From the NCBI GenBank assembly GCA_000727475.1, contig KL647309.1:1619820-1683819 (forward strand): 64,000 nucleotides of DNA. The letters are read 5' to 3'. Of the stretch, positions 35,851-48,100 are shown in pieces (within the stretch, counting starts at the first letter, position 1; every line of letters begins with the position of its first letter). Below the pieces are notes generated by a model. It was not told the origin of the DNA and searched no databases. It saw only the letters and a program-made list of their open reading frames with translations. The position numbers and the translations under genes are program-made. The stretch is from Sarcocystis neurona. Taxonomy: Eukaryota; Apicomplexa; Conoidasida; Eucoccidiorida; Sarcocystidae.

Positions 35851-36749
35851 AGGATGAAGTGCCTACAAAATCGGAAAGTCCTCGCGATGAGAAGTGCAAA
35901 CACCTAGTCACTCTCCTGTGCATGGAGCCATACTTAAAACATCACTTTTGCATGTGTTCGTGTGGTTCGTGCACAAAGCTAAAGCGCTACGAGGCTTCCT
36001 GCAGGTTTCGCCGTACGAAAAATGCAGGTGTGAGCGCAGCCGTCGTCTACCATCAGCACAGTCTTTACGTATCAGTTGAGCTAAGACACAAGCATGCGAA
36101 TTCCATGAGGGGACGAGGACGGTTTTGTTCTGTGCCGTCCCCTATGTAACGCGCACGCACCACTTACAAGGCCGACGAGTCACCGCAGAACACGAAGACA
36201 CAGTTGCAGTCGAGGAAAAAGATGTCTCGCATTTGCAGTGCGGAAGAAAGCGCTGTTGCCGAAGTCCCGTTGTAACAGAGACACGTCAGCTGTTGATTCT
36301 GTGTGCGACTGGTACGTGACCAGGAGCAGCGGAAAGTTACATTGTTCGTCGTGCAGAACTTTTCCGGATAGAAGCAGTTGTCCATCTAGCATTTAAAGAA
36401 GTCTGCGTAGTGCTTAGGTTGATCCCTGGTAGCGATATACGGAGGTTACGGCTGAAAAGTGCAGAAGTACGTCTCGTTTTACTCGTTGTACGCTGACACG
36501 GAAATAAAGAATGCAACTACCCATGTCCAACCCTCTCCGCCTGCAGGCGAACTCTGTGCTGCTGGTGTTGTTCTGCACGAGACGCTGGCGCGTTACCTCA
36601 GTACCCGTGTAGATGACAAGGAAAAGAACGCTGTAAAAGCGTTCAAAGTTGGTATACCAGCACATATCACTTGTTCCTTCCTTTTTATTTCTGGCTTTAC
36701 TATGTTACTGCTAGTATGTGTGGACAAGGGTCTTGCTCGCAAGCACTAA
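35851..36749 (+). CDS. candidate three-exon gene (3' part), Cys-rich, unidentified
   Basis: Exons 35851-36027 (acceptor GAATTACAG, donor GTGTGA), 36189-36311 (acceptor CACCGCAG, donor GTACGT) and 36547-36749 (acceptor CTCCGCCTGCAG, TAA at the end) keep one base over at every junction and join in frame. The first exon is Cys-rich (CMEPYLKHHFCMCSCGSC), the second reads EHEDTVAVEEKDVSHLQC, and the third ELCAAGVVLHETLARYLSTR and VDDKEKNAVKAFK. In the third exon, 36652-36714 is either a 63-nt intron (GTATAC...TGCTAG) or an in-frame hydrophobic segment. No family recognised. A 5' exon is missing because the first exon has no start. Confidence -1.
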
Positions 36750-39392
36750 CTGTGAAGGCTACAGCTGTTGAAATAATGGTGCCTGTGATAACAGCACACA
36801 CAACAGTAATGACGGTAGCACTGCTGTGTAATTTCACCATCGAGAGGTACACGTTCTGCGTCATATGGTACTGCTCGTGATATTAGCGGATAACCGCAAA
36901 TGTAAGCATATACGTGGTGATGCTGAAAGCATGAGCATCACGCAGCTGGCTACCGGAAGTTATACTCCATCGAAGCTCCTGCACTACATGAAGACCTATG
37001 CTTAGTTTTAGAAATTCAACGCACGTCCTTGCTTCAAAGCGTAATCCTTGTTTCAATTATTGAAACAGCCGGCCTCGCTGACTGTTGATATAACGCTGTT
37101 GACTGATTCGTGTGTCTCTGCTCTCTTTAGAATGACAACATTGATGTTGAACAGGGAAAACTTGGCCGGTTTTGTAGCGTTCCCGAAGGTATTACTATGT
37201 TGTCAGTAGTGCGATGTGTAAACGTCCTCGTGAGCATGCCGCTCTGTTCTACCTTTCTGTTGTTGCGATGTCCCACGTCTTCACTCTGTATGCTCGCAAA
37301 GGTACAGTACGGGCATCTCGGGAGCTACACTAACAACATTCCTCAGCGTCAGTATTTACGAAATGAGATGCCTTGGGAATTCGTCTCGATAGTGGAAAGA
37401 TGAGTTTCAGTGTTCCCTTCGGGAAAACCTTGATACATCTACGTCGTGACGGTTGACGTGGAGCCACAATTACCACGGAAACCCTTGTTATACAACGAAA
37501 GGCTGCTTGATTTAGCTAGACACCCTGGCCTGAGTTCCCCCGTGTCTATTCCGAAGCTGTTGAGATCCATCAGAAATCCCGTCGCACACACTTACTCGTG
37601 GGATACGTGGGAGGCCACGGTTGTCCTTGACTTTGAACACTGTCACGCAGACGGAGCAGGTCCGGTAGCGTTACGCGCGCACAATGCACGCATGACGTGT
37701 ACATCTATACATGTATATATAAATATATATATATATATGTACGTGCCATGTATATCTACGTGCATAATCCCAATACTTTATATAAAGGCTGTAGATTCTT
37801 TATATATATATATATACACACACAATATACGTACATATACATATGTATATCTATGAATGAAGGCAGAACTTTCTTCAACGTCTGGAAACAGCATTTACGT
37901 AACAAATCCGTAGCTGTTGCACGTCGCAAGTTCTTGTACCAGAGGTCCAAACAACACCTGAGAAACCAACTCAGCCGCTCCACCTCCCGTGGTTCCGGTC
38001 CTCGGAAGGTTGAGCCATGACAACTTTTCAGTTGTCACGTAAGAACAAACTAGGGCTCTTCGCACGAAATCTTTAAACAGTGTCTTCGGTGTTTGACAAT
38101 GAGTCGACAATCCGCCCTTGTTAAACATCAGTGGCATTTGGAGAGTACTGAAACAAAAAGTGATTAGGTAGTTCTGTGGAAGCACTGAAACGAGAGTGAT
38201 AGCACACGAGTAAGCAAAGAGAATATGTTTTGCCGAATGGAAGCGCAAGTTCCAGTAGCAGAAGGCCACCGTATTCACGAATTGTTTTCAAGATGTTGTT
38301 TTCAGATTCGCGCCAGTTTATTTTGAAACTGGGTGCAACCGTCTTCTTCTCTAGCAGTCGCCCCTCAGCTTCTGCGTGATTAAACGCAGTTGCCGCTGCC
38401 AGCACTCTCTCCACATTCCACCACAAAACAGCATTTACTACTCTCCCGCCCTTCATCTCCAATCGCTTCTTCTGAACACTCCGTCTCCGCTTATTTCGTC
38501 CTCTCTCCGCTGAGCTATGAAGCCATGTTTATCAACTAATTTCAACGGCATCTGATTCGCATATTAGTTCAACCGAACGCGCTATCGCCCCTCGCCCGCG
38601 CCCCCTGCTGATGCCTACGACTCCGCACATTGTAACGCGTGAAGTACTGGATTTTCAAATACTAGTTCAACGTCTACAGTAGAAGCTATTCTGTGCTGAC
38701 AACGAACGTCTTCCCCGCAACGCGCGAAACCGCCTATTTTACTTTACAGGTCACTCTTACCCCGGATATCTCAAAAGACCGCTTATGCCACTATTACACG
38801 CAGTTTCTGCTTATAAATCTGGTCGCGTTTTTCACTTGTGTCTGCCTTAGAAGAAGGGGATGCGTTCCTCTTTCGCCGAAGAAGTGAAACATAATGTTGT
38901 GTGGCGCTAAGGTTAGGTATCAGCCCATATTAACACAAATGAGAGCACGCCATAGCCTGGCTTTCTGCCTGGCTTCCTGCAGAGCTACAGGAGCTTTGTG
39001 AGACGACACTTTTAAAGATAGAAATGCGCGGTACGCGGCGGATGTGAAATGTGACATTGCAGTTCAAGCTCCTCCAAACGGCATGCATCGATAAATGCTT
39101 CGCGATGCCTAGGAGAGTGGGCGTCCTGCTTGAATTACGGTCCTTCTCTGGTAAAGAATGTCAACTCACGTCAGATACAGGGGGGGTGTCCTGCGCGTCT
39201 CGAATGCCTAAAAATGTGCACCGCGCTGATAAAGAAAGGAAGTTTTGCTTTTGGTGTGCTCGAAGGGAGACAACATCTTATCCTTTAGAACTCATGCCAG
39301 AACATTTAGTTGTGGCAACGAGGAGAAAATCACGTGGCGTTTACAACGTATGGCAGAACTGCCAGTTATGAAAAAGAGTCCTTCGGGCCTTA
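36750..39392. other. unique sequence, frames on both strands, no secure gene
   Basis: A - strand frame at 38121-38456 (ATG 38456) has ordinary composition (VLWWNVERVLAAATAFNHAE). A second - strand frame at about 37895-38110 might follow it, but no phase-compatible junction was found. (TA)n tracts lie at 37720-37740 and 37800-37815. Confidence -1.
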
Positions 39393-40651
39393 ATGCTTAT
39401 ATCAATGTCGCAGAAATTCAAGCTCTATACAGTTGTTAAGCGCGACGCATCAAAGCTTGGTGAATATTTTCGAAACGTTCATTATATGAGAGCAAAATAT
39501 TTCTCAGAAGCAACTCGATGTGGCGGGCAAAACGACCCTGTGAAGAGTCTCAACGGGCGAAAAGCCATGCGGAAATGGAAAGGACAGAAAGGTTTTGTCA
39601 CGCGCTGGGCATACAAGGCTGTGATACTAGAAAAGACAATTTTGAATTACCGGGTGCACACAACTCAACAAGACGTTCACAAAATGTGGTACACATATTC
39701 ACAGAAACCGCAGGTGGGGGAAAAGTGCACTGAGGCGTGCGTGCAGAAAACCAGACATCCGTTTCCGTTTGCCAACCGTCGGATGTGTAGATACGCCTCA
39801 GAAAGAAAACCTTGAGTTTTTGCGGGCCTTTGCACAAATTTGAATATCAACGTCCCGTCAGTTTCGCGAACGTGCGTGTGTAAAGAGAAACAACACACTG
39901 GTACCTACAGACACGAGGTGAAACTAGTGAAACGGCAGACTTAAATCGAGTGTCTCTCAACGAACGAACTGCCAGTGACAGACTCCGTCAAAACGTGTGT
40001 CTGACCCAGAAAGCAGTACCGCGCAAGCGTTTGAAGAATTGCCTATGCATGACACAAACATAGCAAATCTAGAGGACATACTAGCACCGTGCAGTCATCT
40101 AGAGAATATATTTGCACAGGTCAGCGTGGCGCATAAGAGGCTGCAGACGTTCTTCCACCAGTGCCTTCGTGATCACAACTTCTGCAGGAAAAAAAGAGAC
40201 ACACTCACTCAAAGCGGAATGGGAGAGCCTTTTTGTGCAACTGTTCTTCAAAAGCAGTGGAGAGAAAATACGATACAGCAAAGACCGCGCTTCGTATCCC
40301 TTCTGCATCTGTCACTGGCACGTGAAAGAAAAAATTCCCCTTAGCGCCGTCCCGTCCTCTTTCCACGTTGTCCACGACAAGCGTTTGATACATCGTACGA
40401 ATGCCAAAAGAGTCGACAGTAAATCCTCCTTAACTTTCTTTCCTTCGAAAAAAAAAGAAAAGACAACATCTTCCCTCACGCAGTCGTACTGCTTCCCCCA
40501 CCCCCACAGAAGCCAAGATAAAATCGACCGCCCTTTAGTGCGCAAGCACACCTGCTTCCTTGAACAGCAGTCCGTCTCATGTAGACGAAGACTACAGCAT
40601 TACATCGAATACCTCGAGCAGACTCGCGACAGAACAGAGGCTATGAAGTAG
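39393..40651 (+). CDS. candidate two-exon gene with a frame break in an A7 run, unidentified
   Basis: Exon 1 39393-39713 (ATG; KRDASKLGEYFRNVHYMRAK; donor GTGGGG) and exon 2 from 39982 (acceptor GCCAGTGACAG) join in phase 0. Exon 2 reads DPESSTAQAFEELPMHDTNI and HLENIFAQVSVAHKRLQTFF up to a run of seven A at 40189-40195. Beyond the run, protein-like sequence continues in another frame (SLKAEWESLFVQLFF, then DRPLVRKHTCFLEQQ, RRLQHYIEYLEQTRDRTEAM) to TAG 40649-40651. One A fewer would make the exon continuous. It may be an assembly or polishing error, a pseudogene, or a small intron I failed to see. No family recognised. Confidence -1.
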
Positions 40652-42044
40652 CGCAGCGTGAAGCGGACAATCTTTGATTGCAACTAATCTACACAAACCC
40701 TACGCAGTTTCTCCTCCAAACACCAGGAAGCAGACACACATTTCCTGTGTGCACTCGTGTGAGTACACTCGTGCCTCCCTACATGCATGGACACCCGTTT
40801 ACGAAAGTTTACGCACGTGCAGGTTCTCTACACCTGTCTCTGTCTCCGTCTCTCCCTAGGGAGTTCGCAATGACTCCACCTCACGTTAACAGCTATTTGT
40901 GGGAGGCAGGCCGTACACCAGCATGAATGCCCAAGCGCTCTTGCGCCATCTCGTCGCCTTGGTCCTCAGCAGCAGACATTTACCTCCGTCTACTCACACG
41001 TAAACATCTGTGCGTCCACGCATACGGAGACCTACACCTGCGGAAGCCCCGCCAGATCTCGTTGTGCGTGTATGTCCAGGTGGAAGGCGCACGTCTTTAC
41101 AGGCACGGGGACATCAGAACTTGAAGTCCAATACGACTTTGCAGGGACGACGCATACATTTACGCTCCGTTTGGCGTTTCTCCTACACACCTGCTACAGA
41201 CCTATGCACGTCTATGTGCTACACATGCAGTTCCTAACACGCCGCGATGACGCAGTATCGCGACGTGTGCGATAAATATCTATATACACAGAAACACACG
41301 CACGAACAAGGAAAGCATATATACGTCCAGGTGTCCACGCTGCCACAGCGAAATGCGCTGTGCTCCGCCTCTTTCAGCGCTGCGAGTATGCGTCTTCTCT
41401 GCCTCCCGCGTTTAGTTGAAACAGTGGCTCCCAGTGCAAGTGACGCAGAAAGCAGCTAGTAACGAATGTCTTTCTTCGTATAATCACAGAGCGTGTGTGC
41501 CAAGGTATGTACTATCGTGTAGCGCAAAAAGTAGCACGTCTCCACACAGGTGATGCAACACACAGATGGCCCCTTTACATACTCTGCATACAACTCCGTA
41601 GACGCACCCACACACGTATACACACATATACATGTATACACGTACACACACATACATGCATATATATGTGCATATTCAGATGTATACATACACAAATGTG
41701 TACGCATTTTCAACATGCGCATTCATATATATGCACACGTATATATATATATATATATCTTTACATGTGTGTGCATCTATACATACATATGTACAAGCAC
41801 ATACATATGGACACACGCATATTCTCATTTGGAGACCTAGACTGAGATAAGTACGAAGATGAGAGATCTTTTTTGCACACCCCTGCCATTGGCGTTGATG
41901 CCGAGGGAAGCGCGGAATTTCACCTGCAGGCGCGTAAAGAGAAAGACCTAAATTAGAGAGCTTTCACTTTGTGTCTCTCTCTGTCTATTGTGGGGTGATT
42001 CATCAAACAACGCGCTGACATAAAGACAAAGGAGAATAAAGTAC
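40652..42044. other. spacer; expected place of the missing HslU C-terminal exon
   Basis: On the - strand, pyrimidine-rich acceptor-like sites occur (for example CTTTACGCGCCTGCAG at about 41925-41940), but none opens a frame that clearly resembles the HslU C-terminus. (TA)n/(CA)n tracts at 41610-41815. Confidence -1.
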
Positions 42045-42137
42045 CTTGGCCTTTCAGTCGATGCGCAGCAAATTTCGTGTCCTCCAGGACCTTCGCCAGC
42101 ACCGTCTTCAAACGCCGGGCCCCGACATTTGCATTCA
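42045..42137 (-). CDS. hslU: hslU exon: sensor 2
   Basis: Acceptor CTGCTGTGCACAG, donor GTACTT. Reads [19 protein letters not shown] and then [15 protein letters not shown] carries the sensor-2 Arg. Confidence -1.
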
Positions 42138-45100
42138 CTGTGCACAGCAGTGGTGTACATACACCGTAAAACTACACCCCCTGAGTAACTACATATATAT
42201 ATATATATACACAAATACGTACATACATGCATACTTAAGTACACGCATACATACACACCTAACCACATCCGAATATACGCACAGACAGTTATACTACCAG
42301 GACTTGAACAGGGACACGCACACATATATATGTATATGCTTACGTGCTTCTATATATACACACTGACGGACGAAGAGAGAAAGACAGATACATCAATAGA
42401 CCAATACGGCGAGGAATGTCTAGGAATGAAAGTGAGTTCAGCTACGCCCTCTGAAATGCCTCGCGAGGTCAATCGCGCAGGAAACGCGTAAATTATATAC
42501 GTCTACACAAAAATCCACGCCCCAGGACGACGCCTATGGCGCGTCAAGGAATTCAGTCGAACCGATTTACACAGCTGTGGGGAAGAAGGAAGCCTCAAGC
42601 TCGATAGACGGCCACAAACACATACACTTCCCATACACCGCACACAGGGAGTCCGCAAGTGGCGTCCACGTCGCTGCACTACACTGCTGCCATTGTAGCG
42701 AACTAAGAAGACACGCAGGTATCTTTAACCCTCCCAGAAGCGAGTCGTCTGCATCAAACGCTGTCTACGAGTGTGCTCATCAGCAAGAAAAAAGGAGGAC
42801 GAGGAGAGACGCTGTCGCATGCCAAGCAGCCTCTGTGCCAAGCAGCCTCTGTGCCACACGCGGATCAAATCGCTCGGCCCGCGCGGCAGCAGATCGACAA
42901 GGCGCGCCGCGTCGCTCACGCCTCGAAGAAATTTCGTAAACAAAAATCATCTCCAGCGTGTGCTGCTCAACTAGTATAACGTCATTCCACTTCTACACAT
43001 GGAGGAGCGGAACCCAGCGGTACGTACACCTCGGCACGACCTATGTCTACACCCATACGTACGTACGTACGTGCGCATATATATACATGTGCATAGGTAA
43101 ATATACATGAATAAGCATATATACACATACAGAGAGAGCGACAGACACACACACTGATATAGAGATGGACAGAGAGATACAGATAGAGAGGCAGAGGAAA
43201 GTGTGAATCGTCAGGATGTCTGCACCAGCGGCGCAGATGGACAGCGATATATACTCAGGCATGTGCCACTCCTTCGGCTTATCTAAATGTTGGTACGTAC
43301 ACAGAGCTATACTTATTTGACACCGGTGTGGAATACGTCCCCACCACCCCACGTGTGAATATATCAGATTTTGACGTCTCTACATATCAAATGGAAACAG
43401 TTACTTAAGCGTTCACGTAGTTCCTCAACAGCAGTCCCCTTCTATACAACACACGCCACCTACAGGAAGAGCGTACACCTATATGTATGTTTCTACGCAT
43501 ATGGCTGTGTCTCTTCTCCTCACAGATACAAAACCTCTTCCCTGTTTCTCGCTCTCTGTCTCTCTCTCACTCTATGTAGACATAAAAAATATATGCGGAT
43601 GTGTGCGGAATTATATGAGACACGTATCTACGATTGGATACCCACAAAAAGTGAGACACAGACAGGTTCAGACGACGAAAACTTTCAGAAGATGGGGTTG
43701 TGGCGCATATATATATATATGTTCTTTCCTGGAATACGCAGAGGTAATGTATATGTACGTATTATCAAAGAAAAAGTCAACAGACGCGCGCAAAGATGAA
43801 TTTCGCCACGGAGAGGGAGGCAAAAGATGCTCGCAGAACAAACAGCGTATACAGCTGACGCACTGGTGTTGAGGTGGAAGGCGACGCGGGCAACTTCTCG
43901 GATGCCGTCGTCTCTGAAGACGAGCTTCACGCCCTCCTGCAATTGCAGCAGCAAGGAAGCAGCAGAGGCTGCAGGGCCGCAGCCATTGTAGCAGCAGGAA
44001 ACGCGTCGCTGTCGGTGCGAGAAACACTAGCAGGGACCATGGCGGCGCAAGGCCAGTAGCGGCGGAAAAAGGAGCAGGACAGCAGCAGCAAATGCAACAC
44101 TTCCTACAGGAGGAGCGAGAAATGCCGCCGCAGGCACGGCGTGAGCAGCCGAGACGGCAGCGGCAGCACCGGCACGTGCAGGGTCACTTGAACAGCAGCA
44201 GCGGCGGGGACACAAGAAAGACGGCAACAATGTCTGCAGCAAAGAAAGCAGCAGCAGCAGCACACGTCGTCAACGCCGCGGCAAGAAACCGTTCGACAGG
44301 AGGAACGGCGAGAAAAGAAGTCGCCGCGCAGCAGCTGCCAGAGCAGCAGCGCCGGCAGCTGCAGGCGGAGTAGCCTGTGTAACATCCGCCTCAACAGCAG
44401 GCCTCCCGCCATGAGCAGCAACAAAACGACGAGCAGAACTGCCCCCTGCTGAACCATAGCTGAACTACGGTTCAGCTGGCAAGAAGACTGCTGCTCCTGC
44501 TGCAAGCATTCCCGCCATGAAATCTTCTCCCTCCTGTTTTTGCTCTCCACAGCGGTGTGCTGGTGCTGTCCGTTCTGCCACTATTCCTTCGAAACGTATG
44601 ACTACTCCTAGCACGGGTACACACACAAGTTTATAACTACTGCAGAAGGGCTGCCAAAAGTTACGTCGCTGTCGTTTTCGGTGTAACTACACCCCCCTTC
44701 ATTACTCTTATTAATCCGTTATTACCAATTTTGCATGACACACATACACACACTCCTGCAATGTTATATAATCCCCCTAGCCCTACTATCCATACACATA
44801 TATACATATGTATGCGTCCGTTTCACCGGTAATACTAGTGATACACATATAACTAACATTCCCAAGATACTACAATTTCCATAATGCCGTTACTTCAAAT
44901 GTACACACACATATGTGTATGTTTTACTGTTAACGCTAATCCCCCTAGTCCGACTATGCATACACATATATATACATACATATACATATATGCGTACATT
45001 TTACTGCTAAGACTAGTAACACCCATATTCCGGGGATTCCCGCAGTCTCAGAATCTTCACAATGCTATTGTTTCTGAAGTATACACACATACGTACATTT

Positions 45101-48100
45101 TACTAGTAATACGAGTCCCCGTAGTCCTCCTATCTACACACACATATGTACACGGCAGTGGTAATACTACCAAAATACATGTATGGCTAATATTCCCAGA
45201 ATAGTGGAATTTTCGTGCTGCTATTAATTCGAAGTATTCCTGTAGCAGCTGACTCATTGGCCCTCAGGAGGAAAGATATCGCAGCTCCTACTCTCCCTAT
45301 CACCCCCACTACCCCGACTTCCAATACTTCTCCTCCTCCTCCGCTACTGCTGCTACTACTATTGCAACAAAACGTGTGCTACTCTCGCCAATGCAGTACT
45401 ACAAGAAATACTACAACATTACCACGAATCCTACTTCCACTACTATTCTACTACTACGACGACGACACGACTACTACTACTAGTAAGTACAACACGAGTA
45501 TATTAGTATTGCTACTATCCCTATTACTACGACTCTTAGCAGCACTCCTACAATCATTACCACGAGTGAAACGCTACTACCAGTACTCCTACATATACTA
45601 CTATTACTACTACTATTACTACTATCACTTCTACTACGAAGTACAATAGGCGTACTACTACTACTACTACGACTAATACTACTACTACTGCTACTACGAC
45701 TACTACCTGTGCTACTACTGCAATTACTCTTATTAGTCGGACTCTAAGTAGTACTAGTACAATCACTACCACGACTGCAACGCTACTGCTACTACACCTA
45801 CATATACTACTACATATACTACTACATATACTACTACTACTACAAAGTACAAAAGGCGTACCACTACTACTACTACGACTACTACTACTACGACTACTAG
45901 GTCCGCCACTACTGCAATTACCCTTATTACACCGACTCTTAGTAGTACTAGTCCACATCCTACCGGTCGTTCACTACTCGTAGGAGTATTCCTACAAGAG
46001 TACTCCTATAATATTACTGTTACTACTATTCTACTCCTACAAAACATCTCCTACAATACTACTACTATTATTCTTCGTAGTCGCACGAGCCTCGTAACAG
46101 CAACTACCACCGCGCGTAGTAGTATCCAAGATTGCTGCTGCAACATGTGAAGACGTCGTTGCGAAGGGGAGAAGCCAACGTACTTTCGTCAACCTGTCAT
46201 TCCTGAGTTTCTGCTACTTTCTCTTGGGACCGCTGCCTTCGCATCACATTCCCCGCTCGTCTACAAAAAAAGTGCCTCTTCTCTCCCTTGGGAAGTTGCT
46301 GCTCTTCTACAACGCCTTCGTATTCAGCTGCGGTTGCAACCACACGCGAACGACCCGAACTTCGCTGGTGCGAAGTTCTGCCGCGAGCTCTTCTCCTGTA
46401 AATGGCAGTCTTCCCTTCCACGGGACTGTTGCTGCTACTTCTAGGAAGAAGCACGCGAGTACTTTATACCCACTACCACTCTACACACGGCAATATATTA
46501 CCATACTGTTAAGCACACACTACTACTACTACTAGTGATACATCTCCGTACCAGTAGTAGCAGCATATCTACGTAGTAGTAGGGGCTATTGCAGCAGTAT
46601 TAGGAGTGACATATCTACGTAGTAGTAGTAGTAGTGATAGTAGCACACCAACGTAACAGCAGGAGCGACAGTAGTAGTGATAGTAGCACACCAACGTAGC
46701 AGCAGGAGTGATAGTAGTAGTAGTAGGGGTAGTAGTAGGGCTGATCGTAGTAATAGTAGTAGAAATAGTGGTAGTAGTGGTAACACATCTCTCTAGTAGT
46801 ATTGCTGCTGCGCGTTTCCGTCGTTGTAGTCTGGCGCCTATTTTCTCTGATACGTGGGAGTTTCTGCTGAGAACCGGCACTTGCTGGAGAAATATCTGCG
46901 GCTCCGCGCTGCTGTCTCGTCTTGTTCGGGCTGCCTGCCTCTGTCTCTGTCTTTCTGTCACTTTCGTGGAGAAATCTTCGCAGAAGCCAACACGTCCCTT
47001 TCTACGCATGCGTTTTCCACCACCTCCGCGCTATCCCCGCCATCCCCAGACAAGTGCGTCCCACCACTCCTGGGGGGGGCTGTCACTGCTCGCTTGCATG
47101 CCGAAAAAAGCGTCCCCATATATTTCCTTACAACGTAGACGTCTGTTTTGCTGCTCACTACCTGCATGCGTCTCGGCCCGCCTGCAGAACGTGCTGCCAC
47201 ATTTACGGCTACAGAGCCACCCGTGCCCCCTTCTTCGCGGCTCTGCAGAGAAGGGACGTCTATACTGCGCATGCACGAATCTGTATCTCTAAACATAGAC
47301 ACATGTTATACAACTGCACGCGTATACATACATACACACAGACATATATATATACACACACGAGAGGCATGCATGTACATTTCCATTTCCCTACATATAT
47401 ATACATACAGATAGATAGATAAACAGATAGAGACAATCTATGCGGATGCGTTTACCTATCTCTATATATGTATATAGATCCATAGAGAGATACATAAAAA
47501 GAGAGAGAGATACTCTAATGCACGCACACCTGTATGTATGTATATACGTGTGTACGCGGTACAAACGCATGCAGACTCACGTATATATATATATATATAT
47601 CGTACGTGCGTACAAATGCATGCACACTCATGTATATATATACATATATATGTACATACGCTCCTATACATGTGTGTATAGGTAGAAGAGAGCCACACAG
47701 ACAATGAAGAAGAAGAATTTATGAATTTTAGTAACAAAGAATAGAGAAGCATAAACTCCTTCGGAAGAAGAGGCGGCAGCGCTTGAATAGGTCACCTGCT
47801 GCTGATTCTCTTTCTGCTGCACAACAGCTCCTGCAGCAGCTGCAGGTGGAGTCCGCTCGTCTACGCCACCTACCGTCGCTAGAAGTGCTTCCTGCTGCAC
47901 CAGCAGGTTGTACTCTGTCTCTGTAGAGAGGAAGCATCAGCAGCACCGAAGCCACACCACAAAAACGCGAAGCAAAGCTTCCAGCCGCAGCGGCAGGGCG
48001 GCAGCAAAAACCGGCAGCAGCCGCAGCGCACCGCAACCGCAGTAGCAGCAGCACCAGCCCAGGAACTGCAGCAGCAGTATCACAAAGGAAGCAGCAGTAT

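Noticed and set aside
42577..42979. Protein-like frames on both strands, the - strand one vaguely like an ATP11-type assembly factor
   Set aside because: The interval lies between two secure hslU exons, frames conflict between strands, and the similarity is too weak. I use it as a warning about chance protein-like frames in this window.
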